64,000 bases of DNA from Actinokineospora diospyrosa (lineage in GTDB: Bacteria > Actinomycetota > Actinomycetes > Mycobacteriales > Pseudonocardiaceae), in assembly GCF_024171925.1 (NCBI RefSeq), contig NZ_JAMTCO010000007.1:430417-494416 (forward strand), given 5' to 3'. A program made the position numbers and the translations under genes. Below are positions 19,384-26,522 of this stretch, piece by piece. Each line of letters starts with the position of its first letter. Positions within the stretch are counted from its first letter, which is position 1. Under the pieces are notes generated by a model. The model saw only the letters and a list, made by a program, of their open reading frames with translations, made no database searches and was not told the DNA's origin.

Positions 19384-19473
19384 CGCAGCTCCTCTCGCGC
19401 ACCTACTCCCCAGTAAACGACGTAGCCGCCTGCAAGTCACGCCCGGGTACCCGCTATAGTGGTCACCGGCCAC

Positions 19474-19547
19474 GCCGCCTTAGCTCAGTCGGCCAGAGCG
19501 GTTCACTCGTAATGAACAGGTCAAGGGTTCGATTCCCTTAGGCGGCT
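19474..19547 (+). tRNA. tRNA-Thr (anticodon CGT)
   Basis: The cloverleaf folds completely: acceptor gccgcct/aggcggc, D arm gctc/gagc, anticodon stem gttca/tgaac with loop ctcgtaa (anticodon CGT, reading ACG), T arm aaggg/ccctt with ttcgatt, discriminator T. CCA is not encoded. A terminator-like hairpin follows at 19556. Confidence 0.97.
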
Positions 19548-19555
19548 CGCAGGTC

Positions 19556-19590
19556 AGAGGGGTCGTCCCGGGGTTCGGGGCGGCCCCTCT
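19556..19590 (+). terminator. Hairpin terminator after tRNA-Thr
   Basis: agaggggtcgtccc pairs with ggggcggcccctct with few mismatches around ggggttc, nine bases after the tRNA. Confidence 0.7.
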
Positions 19591-19650
19591 GGCGTACCCA
19601 TGGGCGAAAACACAGCGCAGGTGGCGGTTGGTCGGCGCTAGCTTCGGTGG

Positions 19651-20280
19651 GTGGACTACTTCGCGGGTGCGATTGCCGATGAGGCCGGGCTGCGGGAGCT
19701 CTACGCCGCTCCGCCGCAGCGGGCTTGGGACAAGGTGGTCGGGGGGATGGACGCGTTGGCGCGCGAGTTCGTGGCGTGTGCGCCGATTGTGTTCGTCGGC
19801 AGCTACGGGGCGGACGGGCGGTGCGATGTCACGCCCAGGGGTGGGCCGCCGGGGTTCGTGGGGGTGGCGGGGGACGGGACGGTCCTGATCCCGGATGCCA
19901 CGGGGAACAAGCGGATCGACACGTTCCGGAATGTGGTCGCGACCGGGCGGGTCGGGCTGGTGTTCGTGATCCCGGGGCGGGGGCAGACGTTGCGGGTCAA
20001 CGGGCGGGCGTGCGTGACGGCGCGGGCGGAGGTCCTCGACGGGCTGACCGCGGTGGGCAAACCGCCGGTCGCGGCGCTCGTGGTGGCGCCGGACGAGGTG
20101 TTCACGCACTGCCCTAAGGCTTTCGTGCGCTCGCACCTGTGGGAGCCGCACACCTGGCCGGACGAGGCCGCGCAGCCGGACCCGGCGGAGCTGGCCCACG
20201 GGCACCTCGGCGACCCGGCGCTGACCGTGGCCGAGGTGCGGCAGAGCCAGGTGGACTCGCTGCTGTACCGGTTGGACTGA
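19651..20280 (+). CDS. Pyridoxamine 5'-phosphate oxidase-like FMN-binding protein
   Basis: 209 residues from GTG 19651; TAGCTT at 19639-19644 six bases upstream suggests a leaderless transcript. The split-barrel fold shows in FVGSYGADGRCDVTPRGGPPGFV, PDATGNKRIDTFRNVV and GRVGLVFVIPGRGQTLRVNGRA, which form the FMN site in the MSMEG_1061/DR2398-type subfamily of PPOX-like proteins. The C-terminal CPKAFVRSHLWEP is also typical. The true substrate is unknown; it is probably a flavin-dependent reductase or oxidase and not the B6 pathway enzyme. It stands alone between tRNA-Thr and the phn locus. Confidence 0.8.
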   Translation: MDYFAGAIADEAGLRELYAAPPQRAWDKVVGGMDALAREFVACAPIVFVGSYGADGRCDVTPRGGPPGFVGVAGDGTVLIPDATGNKRIDTFRNVVATGRVGLVFVIPGRGQTLRVNGRACVTARAEVLDGLTAVGKPPVAALVVAPDEVFTHCPKAFVRSHLWEPHTWPDEAAQPDPAELAHGHLGDPALTVAEVRQSQVDSLLYRLD

Positions 20281-20594
20281 GCAGCCCGGGTCCGCGGAGC
20301 CCACCACCACGACCCGTTCGCCCGCCGAGGTCAGTGCGGTCGGGCGTCGGGGGCGTCGGGCACCATGGCTTTCGCCTGCGCGGGTGGTGCCTACGCGCGG
20401 TGGTGGGCTTCGCGGTCCCGTGCGGGGTGGTGGGCGGTGCGCTGCCCGCTACCCCGACTCCCGTCGGCCACTGGTCCCGATCGAGGCGCAGCGTGCACGT
20501 GAGCCTCCCCGGCGACCGGACGGTGTGGATGGTCCATCGGAGACAGACACGAGCTGTTACTTGAACGTTCAGTAGTCACTCATTTGGCGCAAGA
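20281..20594. other. Intergenic; short palindrome near the phnE end
   Basis: 314 bases with no convincing gene. TGAACGTTCA at 20562-20571 is a perfect 10-bp palindrome inside acttgaacgttcagta, of the size of a TetR-type operator half-site pair, but no TetR gene is nearby. It lies 23 bases beyond the phnE stop. Confidence 0.4.
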
Positions 20595-21362
20595 TCAGGT
20601 AAGCCGCCGCCGGATGCCCGCGCTGAGCAGGTCGACCGCGACGACGAGCACGAGGACCATCAGGATGTAGGTCGCCATCTGGTCGAACTCGAACAGCTGG
20701 ATCGACTGGTTGATCAGGAACCCGACGCCGCCTGCGCCCACCAGCCCGAGCACCAGCGACGAGCGCACGTTCACGTCGAACCGGTACAGCAGTAGCCCGA
20801 TCAGCGCAGGCACCACCGCTGGTAGCACGGCGTTCGCGATCACCTGCGGCTCGCGCGCGCCGGACACCCGCAGCGCGTCGGTCGGTCCCGGGTCCACCTC
20901 GTCCATCGCCTCCGACCAGAGCTTGCCCAACACGCCGACGTTGTGGCAGATCAACGCGAGCACGCCTGCGAACGGGCCGAGCCCGACCGCGGTGACGAAG
21001 ATCAGCGCGAACACCACGTCCGGCACCGCGCGCAGGAACGACATGACCGAGCGTGACACCTGGTACACGACCTGGTGTCGCCCGCGCGTGCCCAGGACGG
21101 CGAACAGCAACGCCGCCGGGACGGACAGCGTGGTGCCGAGCAGGCCGATCGCGAGCGTGGTCAGGCAGGCTTCGAGACCGGGTCGGACGACGGCGTCCCA
21201 GTCGAGGTCCGGCGGCAGCGCCTCGGCGAGGAACCGCGCCATCCCGCGCCACCCGTCGACGAGCGCGCCCGGTGAGACTTCCGTTGTCTCCCAAGCGAAG
21301 ACGTGCGCCACCCCGAGGACCGCGATCACCACGGCCGCGGTCAGGTACTTGCGCGTGCTCAC
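20595..21362 (-). CDS. phnE: Phosphonate ABC transporter, permease
   Basis: 255 residues from GTG 21362, overlapping the phnC stop by GTGA. Integral membrane protein with about six helices and the permease EAA-type loop region DALRVSGAREPQVIANAVLP, which contacts the ATPase. The FLRAVPDVVFALIFVTAVGLGPFAGVLALICHNVGVLGKLWSE stretch is characteristic of the PhnE family. With PhnC and PhnD it should import a phosphonate such as 2-aminoethylphosphonate. It is the last gene of the minus-strand operon. Confidence 0.9.
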   Translation of the reverse strand: MSTRKYLTAAVVIAVLGVAHVFAWETTEVSPGALVDGWRGMARFLAEALPPDLDWDAVVRPGLEACLTTLAIGLLGTTLSVPAALLFAVLGTRGRHQVVYQVSRSVMSFLRAVPDVVFALIFVTAVGLGPFAGVLALICHNVGVLGKLWSEAMDEVDPGPTDALRVSGAREPQVIANAVLPAVVPALIGLLLYRFDVNVRSSLVLGLVGAGGVGFLINQSIQLFEFDQMATYILMVLVLVVAVDLLSAGIRRRLT

Positions 21363-22120
21363 ACCGCCACCGCCCGGTCCGGCGCGTACAGCGCGTCGAT
21401 GTCCACATCAGACAGATCGCTTCCCCTTGTGGAGAAGCGGATCTCGCCGTGGAGCAATCCGAGCACGCGGTCCGCATGTCTGCGTGCGAGATCCGGTTGG
21501 TGCAGAACCGCGGCCACCGCCAGCCCATCGTTGCGCGCGAGCTCTCGCAGTAGCTCCATCACCTGCGTTGCGGCAGCGGGATCTAGCGCGGACACCGGCT
21601 CGTCGGCCAGCAGCACTTTTGCGCCCTGGCACAACGCCCGTGCGATCGCGACCCGCTGTTGCTGCCCGCCGGACAGGCTGCCCGCCCGGTCCTTCGCCCG
21701 ATCGGCTAGCCCGACCCGGTCGAGGCACGCCATGGCCCGCTCGCGCAGGTCCTTGGGGAACAGCGCGGGCGTCAGCGACCGCGACAGCGGGAGACCGGCC
21801 AGCCCGCCCGCGCACACGTTGTCGATCACGTTGCGCCTGCGCACGAGGTGGATCTGCTGGAACACCATCGCCGCCGCCCGCCGCGCCCTGGCCAGCTCGG
21901 CGCCGGTGAGCCCCCGCAGCTCCCGCCCGGCGACGCTGACCACGCCCTCGTCGGCCTCGGCCAACCCGACCACGCACCGCAACGCCGTCGACTTCCCCGA
22001 TCCGTTCGCGCCGAGCAGCACGACCAGCTCGCCCGCCCCCACCGAGAAATCAACCCCGTTGAGCACCGCCCGGTCGCCGAACGATTTCCGCAGCCCTTTC
22101 ACGGAGAGCCCGTTTTCCAT
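21359..22120 (-). CDS. phnC: Phosphonate ABC transporter, ATPase
   Basis: 253 residues from ATG 22120; the frame is open further up but without a binding site. Walker A GANGSGKST (37-45), signature LSGGQQQR (149-156), Walker B KVLLADEP (~168-175) and a Q-loop FQQIHLVRRRNVIDNV typical of PhnC are all present. It powers uptake through PhnE. A 249-bp gap separates it from phnD, unlike the overlapping neighbours; that gap holds DnaA-box-like sites and a G-rich run. Confidence 0.9.
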   Translation of the reverse strand: MENGLSVKGLRKSFGDRAVLNGVDFSVGAGELVVLLGANGSGKSTALRCVVGLAEADEGVVSVAGRELRGLTGAELARARRAAAMVFQQIHLVRRRNVIDNVCAGGLAGLPLSRSLTPALFPKDLRERAMACLDRVGLADRAKDRAGSLSGGQQQRVAIARALCQGAKVLLADEPVSALDPAAATQVMELLRELARNDGLAVAAVLHQPDLARRHADRVLGLLHGEIRFSTRGSDLSDVDIDALYAPDRAVAV

Positions 22121-22206
22121 CCCGATTCCCTTTCCCCGCCGCCCCACACCAACCACCCGACCGGCTGAACTTCCACCACCCACATGCCCCCGACCTGGGC
22201 ATCCCG

Positions 22207-22234
22207 CTATCCACAACCCCCGGAGTTATCCACA
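22207..22234. repeat. Pair of DnaA-box-like sites between phnD and phnC
   Basis: CTATCCACA at 22207-22215 and TTATCCACA at 22226-22234 are in the same orientation with a 19-bp pitch, the same spacing as the three pairs in the repeat-rich gaps. The second matches the strong DnaA box exactly. Confidence 0.6.
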
Positions 22235-22338
22235 GAAACCCGCGCACCCCCTTCCCGCCCGCCAGAACCGATAGACTGGCCCAGGGACGCCCCCCGGGAG
22301 TGGTGGGGGCTGGGCGCTCGCGCTGGGGGGCGGAAAAT

Positions 22339-22357
22339 GGGTGGGAATGGGGTGGGG
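22339..22357 (+). other. Potential G-quadruplex in the phnD-phnC gap
   Basis: Four G-runs with loops of 1, 3 and 1 nt (gggtgggaatggggtgggg) lie 13 bases beyond the phnD stop. The G-rich strand is the template for phn transcription, so the mRNA would be C-rich. Confidence 0.5.
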
Positions 22358-22369
22358 AAAGCGAGGGGA

Positions 22370-23266
22370 TTAGACGTCGCCTTCGGTTAGGCCGAGGGTG
22401 TCGGCCAGGTCGAAGAGGGGTTGGTAGGTCGCCTTGTCGACGGCGACGAGGGGGCCCGCGGGGTCTACGTCGAGGAACTTGCCGACCTTGGCGACCTCGT
22501 CGGGCTTGAGGTTGAGCAGGGCCTTGCGGACGGCGTCCTTGAACGCGGGGTCCATCGTGCCCGCGACGGTGATCGGGTCGTTGGGGATCGGGTCCGAAGC
22601 CCAGACCTGGCGGAACCCGGACTCGTCGAACTTGCCCGCCGCCTTGGCGGTGGCCAATTGCTGGGTGTTGATCTCGGCGGCGTCGACCTTGCCGTTGGTG
22701 AGGGCGAGGAGCGCCTCGGGGTGGCCGCCCGCGTAGTCGAGCTTGACCGAGGACTTGTCCAGGCCGAGCTTGGCGAGGGCGGCGCGGGGCAGGGCGTCAC
22801 CCGAGGTGGAGCCCGGCTCGGAGAGCGCGAGCGACTTGCCGCGCAGGTCGGCGAGGGACTGCACCGGGGAGTCCTTGGGGACCCAGACGCCCGCCTTGTA
22901 GCTGGTCAGCTTCCCTTGCGCGTCACCGAAAGAGGCCAGCGGCTCGGCGTTGGCGCGGCGGCTGGCGAAGACGAAGCCGAGCGGGCCGAACTGGGCCAGT
23001 TCCAGCTTGCCGTTCTGCATGGCCAGCACCTCGGCCGAGTAGTCCTGCACGACCTGCAGCTTCACCGGGCAGTTCAGCTCCCGGTTCAGCGCCCCGGTGA
23101 GCACTTCGTACGCGGGGGTCAGCTTGGCCGGGTCCTCGTAGGGCTCGATCCCGAATCTGATCTCCCCGTTCGGGCAGGTCTTCGACCCGGTCGCGGCGGG
23201 TTCGCCGCTGCTGCACGCGGTGAGGGCCATGGCCGCGGCGGCGACCAGGACGGCGATGCGCTTCAT
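22370..23266 (-). CDS. phnD: Phosphonate ABC transporter, substrate-binding lipoprotein
   Basis: 298 residues from ATG 23266, overlapping the upstream stop by ATGA. Lipoprotein signal peptide with lipobox LTAC (Cys ~18). The mature protein is a two-lobed PhnD-type binding protein: RFGIEPYEDPAKLTPAYEVL, LAQFGPLGFVFASRRANAEPLASF, LSEPGSTSGDALPRAAL and YAGGHPEALLALTNGKVDAAEIN are recognisable family blocks. It captures phosphonate outside the membrane for PhnC/PhnE. Its likely ligand, from the context, is 2-aminoethylphosphonate or an N-methyl derivative. Confidence 0.9.
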   Translation of the reverse strand: MKRIAVLVAAAAMALTACSSGEPAATGSKTCPNGEIRFGIEPYEDPAKLTPAYEVLTGALNRELNCPVKLQVVQDYSAEVLAMQNGKLELAQFGPLGFVFASRRANAEPLASFGDAQGKLTSYKAGVWVPKDSPVQSLADLRGKSLALSEPGSTSGDALPRAALAKLGLDKSSVKLDYAGGHPEALLALTNGKVDAAEINTQQLATAKAAGKFDESGFRQVWASDPIPNDPITVAGTMDPAFKDAVRKALLNLKPDEVAKVGKFLDVDPAGPLVAVDKATYQPLFDLADTLGLTEGDV

Positions 23267-24378
23267 GATGCTCCTAGGCTGTCGAGAACGGTGGGGGCGA
23301 GGCCGAACGCGGTGGTCATGCCGATCCCGGAGGTCACGGACACCACGCGGACCCCGGGGAAGGGGTTGGCGTGCAAGAACTCGGCGCCCTCGGCCGCGGC
23401 GTAGACACCGCGCCAGCGGGCGCGCACCTCGAGCCGGTCCACGCCGAGCAGGCGGGCGGTTTCCCGCAGGACGAGCTCGCCGGTCGGCTCGTCGTCGAAC
23501 GGGTCGTGGGTGTGGCCGTACCGATGGGTGTCACCGATGACGAGGTCACCGTCGGGGCGTTGGGTGAACATCAGGTTCATCGCGACCTCGAGCAGTTCGG
23601 GGTCGGCGCGGGTCAGCCGCTCCCGGACCGCCGTGGCGGACGGGCAGGCGTTCAGCCCGGCGTACCGCAGCATCGACAGTCCGGAGAGGACGGCGGGGGC
23701 GAAGGTCTGTGAGTCCGGTGTGGACACTTGCATCATCCGCAGCAGGCACCGCTGGACACCGGCCGCGTCGGCCACCTCCGGCAGCAGCCGGTCGACGTCG
23801 TGGCCGACGGCCACCACAACGTGGTCGGCCGCGACCGTGCCGCAGGTGGTGTGCACCGCGCCCGACTCGACGCCGGTGACCGTTGTGCGCCAACGGAACT
23901 CGACGCCCTGCCCGGCCAGCCAGGTGGCCAGCGCCGCGACCGCCTCACGCGGGTCGACGCGCAGGTCGAGCGGCAGCCACGCGCCGCCGATGACCTCGGG
24001 GGAGACCACCGGCAAGTGCGCGCGCACCCCCGCTGCATCCAGCGGTCGCACCTGGTCGCCGCGCTGCTCGGCGAACTCGGCGAGCACGGCGACCTCGTCC
24101 GGCGCGCGGGCGGCGACCACGGTGCCCGCCTCGGAGACCCAGAACCCCGCTTTCGCCGCCAGGTGCAGCCACCGCTCGCGCGCGGCGAGCCCGTAGATCA
24201 ACGCGTCGCCGTGCTGGGCGGTCAGGCAGATGTGGCCGAAGTTGCGGATGGAGGCGCCGACCGCGCGTTCGTCGCGGTCGAGCACCACCACCCGCAGGCC
24301 GCGGTCGACCGCCTCGGCGGCGTGCGCGAGGCCGACGATGCCCGCGCCGACGACGACGAGATCCGCTCGGGGGTTCAT
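23263..24378 (-). CDS. FAD-dependent oxidoreductase of phosphonate catabolism (TIGR03364-like)
   Basis: 371 residues from ATG 24378. The dinucleotide-binding motif VVVGAGIVGLAHAAEA (~9-24) is at the N-terminus, and the D-amino-acid-oxidase/glycine-oxidase type fold follows, with VTSGIGMTTAFGLAPTVLD closing the FAD site near the end. IRNFGHI after residue 40 is a feature I recall from the TIGR03364 group, which recurs in phosphonatase loci. Characterised relatives oxidise N-methylated aminoethylphosphonate, giving phosphonoacetaldehyde, the substrate of PhnX. It is the first gene of the phn operon, overlapping phnD by ATGA and divergent from gntR/phnX. Confidence 0.85.
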   Translation of the reverse strand: MNPRADLVVVGAGIVGLAHAAEAVDRGLRVVVLDRDERAVGASIRNFGHICLTAQHGDALIYGLAARERWLHLAAKAGFWVSEAGTVVAARAPDEVAVLAEFAEQRGDQVRPLDAAGVRAHLPVVSPEVIGGAWLPLDLRVDPREAVAALATWLAGQGVEFRWRTTVTGVESGAVHTTCGTVAADHVVVAVGHDVDRLLPEVADAAGVQRCLLRMMQVSTPDSQTFAPAVLSGLSMLRYAGLNACPSATAVRERLTRADPELLEVAMNLMFTQRPDGDLVIGDTHRYGHTHDPFDDEPTGELVLRETARLLGVDRLEVRARWRGVYAAAEGAEFLHANPFPGVRVVSVTSGIGMTTAFGLAPTVLDSLGAS

Positions 24379-24427
24379 GGCACAGAAGGTGCGGGTGGCC
24401 GGTGCGTGATCGCAAGGCTTTCGCGGC

Positions 24428-24456
24428 ACTTGTTTGAACAAGTTTCCACGTTGTTC
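24428..24456. promoter_or_regulatory. Candidate operator between the divergent phn transcripts
   Basis: ACTTGTT-TG-AACAAGT (24428-24443) is a perfect 7-bp inverted repeat, and GAACAA...TTGTTC (24436-24456) overlaps it. Placed between the FAD gene and gntR, it is a plausible site for the GntR regulator to control both directions. Confidence 0.55.
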
Positions 24457-24485
24457 ACCCTGCTCATCGTGAATCGCGCAGCAAC

Positions 24486-24516
24486 TTGACAACGGGTGGT
24501 GCGGAACTCGTATGGT
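24486..24516 (+). promoter_or_regulatory. Promoter of gntR-phnX (leaderless)
   Basis: TTGACA at 24486-24491 and TATGGT at 24511-24516, 19 bp apart. The -10 box overlaps the ATG at 24512, and GTG 24524 lies 7 nt downstream, so the transcript probably begins at GTG 24524. Confidence 0.6.
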
Positions 24517-24523
24517 CAAGTCT

Positions 24524-25270
24524 GTGACACCGCCACTGCACCACAGGGTGGCCGACGCGCTGCGCGGCAGGATCAGCCGGGGACAGCTCCCGGTCGGCGC
24601 CGCGTTGCCCTCCGAGGCCCAACTCTGCGAGGAGTTCGCCGCTTCCCGGGGCACGGTGCGGCAGGCGCTGGCCGCGTTGCGCAACGAGGGCCTCATCGGT
24701 GGCGGGCAGGGCAAGCAGCCCGTGGTCCGGCAGGCCGCGGTCGCCCAGCCGTTCGAGACCTTCCTGTCGTTCACCCGGTGGGCGCGGGAGATGGGCCGGG
24801 AACCGGGGCAGCGCACCGTGGAGATCGCGCGGCGCGGGGCCAGCCAGGTCGCGGCGGACGTGCTCGGGATCGACGAGGGGGCCCCGGTCATCGAGGTGCT
24901 GCGGCTGCGGCTGCTCGACGGCATCCCGACCATGCTCGAGCGCAGCAGCTTCATCGAACCCGTTGGCAGGCTGCTGTTCGACTTCGACCCCGACGCCGGG
25001 TCGATCTACGCGCACCTGCTCGACCGCGGCATCGACCTGCGCGCGGCCCGGCACACCATCGACGCGATCGGTGCGGACGAGGTCGACGCGAAGCTGCTGA
25101 CGGTCGCCGTCGGCGCACCGCTGCTGCGCGAGCGCCGCCGCGCCACCGACGCCAGCGGCGCCCGGGTCGAGTACGCCGACGACCGGTACCGCCCGGACCT
25201 GGTCACCTTCACCATCGACAACGTGCAGGCGGGCCGGATCAGCCCGCACATCCTCAAGGAGACCCCGTGA
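24524..25270 (+). CDS. GntR-family (HutC/UTRA) transcriptional regulator of the phn locus
   Basis: 248 residues from GTG 24524, chosen because the -10 box covers the earlier in-frame ATG 24512 (252 residues). The N-terminal winged helix (VADALRGRISRGQLPVGAALPSEAQLCEEFAASRGTVRQAL) is a classical GntR DNA-binding domain. The C-terminal ~165 residues form a UTRA ligand-binding domain (FIEPVGRLLFDFDPDAGSIYAHL, LRERRRATDASGARVEYADDRYRPD). It overlaps phnX by GTGA and is divergent from the FAD/phnDCE operon. It likely senses a phosphonate or its breakdown product; the ligand cannot be read from the sequence. Confidence 0.87.
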   Translation: MTPPLHHRVADALRGRISRGQLPVGAALPSEAQLCEEFAASRGTVRQALAALRNEGLIGGGQGKQPVVRQAAVAQPFETFLSFTRWAREMGREPGQRTVEIARRGASQVAADVLGIDEGAPVIEVLRLRLLDGIPTMLERSSFIEPVGRLLFDFDPDAGSIYAHLLDRGIDLRAARHTIDAIGADEVDAKLLTVAVGAPLLRERRRATDASGARVEYADDRYRPDLVTFTIDNVQAGRISPHILKETP

Positions 25271-25935
25271 GCATCGACCTGGTCGCCCTCGACATGGCGG
25301 GCACCACCGTCCAGGAAGGCGGCGCGGTCTACCGGGCGCTCGCCGACGCCGTCGCGGCGGCAACGGGTTCGCCGGTGTCGAGCAACGACGTGCGGCGCTG
25401 GATGGGCGCGGACAAGCGCGAAGCGATCGCCGCACTGCTGGCAGGCGCCCCCGCCGAGGTCGACACCGTGTTCGACGACTTCCGCACCCGCCTCGCCGCC
25501 GCCTACACCGCCGAACCCCCCACCGCCCTCCCCGGCGTCGAATCGGCCCTGACCGATCTCCGCGCCCGGGGCATCAAGGTCGCCCTCACGACCGGCTTCT
25601 CACGCGACGTGGCCGAAAACCTGCTCGCCGTCCTCGGCTGGAAACCCGGTGGCTGCATCGACGCCCTGATCACCGCCGACGAGGTCGCCGCGGGTCGCCC
25701 CGCCCCCTACATGATCTTCCGCGCCATGGAAGCCACCGGTGTCCACTCCGCCGACCGCGTCCTCACCGCAGGCGACACCGTCCTCGACCTGCGCGCGGGG
25801 ACGAATGCAGGCGCCCACTACGTGATCGGCGTCCTCACCGGCTCCCAGGACGCCGAGACCCTCGGCCAAGAACGCCACACCCACCTCCTATCCAGCGTCG
25901 CCGAGATCCCGCTACTGCTCACCCGGCATGGATAG
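25267..25935 (+). CDS. phnX: PhnX-type phosphonoacetaldehyde hydrolase (phosphonatase-like)
   Basis: 222 residues from GTG 25267. HAD-superfamily enzyme with the phosphonatase nucleophile motif DMAGTT (D9) in place of DxDxT. The cap has MGADK with K50, matching the Schiff-base Lys of phosphonatase (MGLLK in Bacillus). Later motifs are TTGFSRD and AGDTVLDLRAGTNAG, with Arg (AGRPAPYMIF) where other HADs have Lys. It should split phosphonoacetaldehyde into acetaldehyde and phosphate. It is shorter than Bacillus PhnX (about 260 residues) and closer to the phosphonatase-like clade seen with the FAD enzyme. No phnW transaminase is in the window. Confidence 0.85.
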   Translation: MSIDLVALDMAGTTVQEGGAVYRALADAVAAATGSPVSSNDVRRWMGADKREAIAALLAGAPAEVDTVFDDFRTRLAAAYTAEPPTALPGVESALTDLRARGIKVALTTGFSRDVAENLLAVLGWKPGGCIDALITADEVAAGRPAPYMIFRAMEATGVHSADRVLTAGDTVLDLRAGTNAGAHYVIGVLTGSQDAETLGQERHTHLLSSVAEIPLLLTRHG

Positions 25936-26062
25936 GTCAAGGTGAAATCCAGGGATTGGCGCTAGTAGCCCGCCCCGGGCCGTTTGGTCGTGTGTTGGCG
26001 GCCCTGTCCCACCCTTCACGCCCCGCCCTCACCCCCCCCGCCCCAACCCCACCCCTGTTCCT

Positions 26063-26206
26063 GCTCGATGGGGCGGACTTGTTTGCGTGGGGGGACAACA
26101 CCCGTAGCGTTTCCTCGCGGCAGGGCCAGTCTTTTCGGCCCCTGCTGTGCGGACCTGCCACGGGTGTCGTAGGGGCCCCGCGCAAAACAAGTTCGCCCCA
26201 TCGAGC
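26063..26206. repeat. Long-stem palindromic element, copy 2 (144 bp)
   Basis: Same design as copies 1 and 3. The arms 26063-26087 (gctcgatggggcggacttg...) and 26181-26206 pair with one G-T and one bulge. Compared with copy 1, TGGACC is CGGACT here, and the other arm changes to AGTTCG, so pairing is mostly kept. The inner blocks cacccgtagcg, gcggcagggcc, ggcccctgct and cgggtgtcgtaggggcccc are nearly identical, while the central loop differs. It lies between phnX and the kinase gene, both of which end here. Confidence 0.85.
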
Positions 26207-26462
26207 CGACCGCACTCCCAGCCCCGGCACGGACCCACGGGATACCCATCCCAACGAGCCGACCGCACTCCCAACCACCCGCGGACACACGGATACCTCG
26301 CCCCATCGAGCCAGACGCACCCCCAACCACCCGCGGACACGCGGGATACCCGCCCCATCAAGCCGACCGCACTCCCTACCCCAGCACGGACACACGGATA
26401 CCCGCGCCATCGAGCCCCACGCCTCCCAACCCCAGCACGGACACACGCACTGCGAGCGGTGA
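26203..26462. repeat. 52-bp tandem array (5 units)
   Basis: Units start at 26203, 26256, 26308, 26360 and 26412 (periods 53, 52, 52, 52). Consensus features: gagccgaccgcactccc, then ccacccgcggacacacggatac, then ccgccccatc. Each unit ends with a copy of the outer tip of the long-stem element (ccccatcgagc), so the array seems to have grown from the end of copy 2. There are no unique spacers, so it is not CRISPR. Confidence 0.85.
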
Positions 26463-26522
26463 AAGGGGTCGGACGTTCGGCGACGCGGCCAGGCGCGCCG
26501 TGGGTGGGTCGGGACGTTGGCC

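Noticed and set aside
20562..20571. TetR operator with a lost regulator gene
   Set aside because: A single 10-bp palindrome is weak evidence; the upstream 300 bases contain no recognisable TetR remnant.
22339..22357. Origin of replication near the phn gap
   Set aside because: Only two DnaA-like boxes, no AT-rich unwinding region, and no dnaA, dnaN or parAB genes nearby.
26203..26462. CRISPR array
   Set aside because: Units are 52 bp and abut one another; there are no unique spacers and no cas genes.
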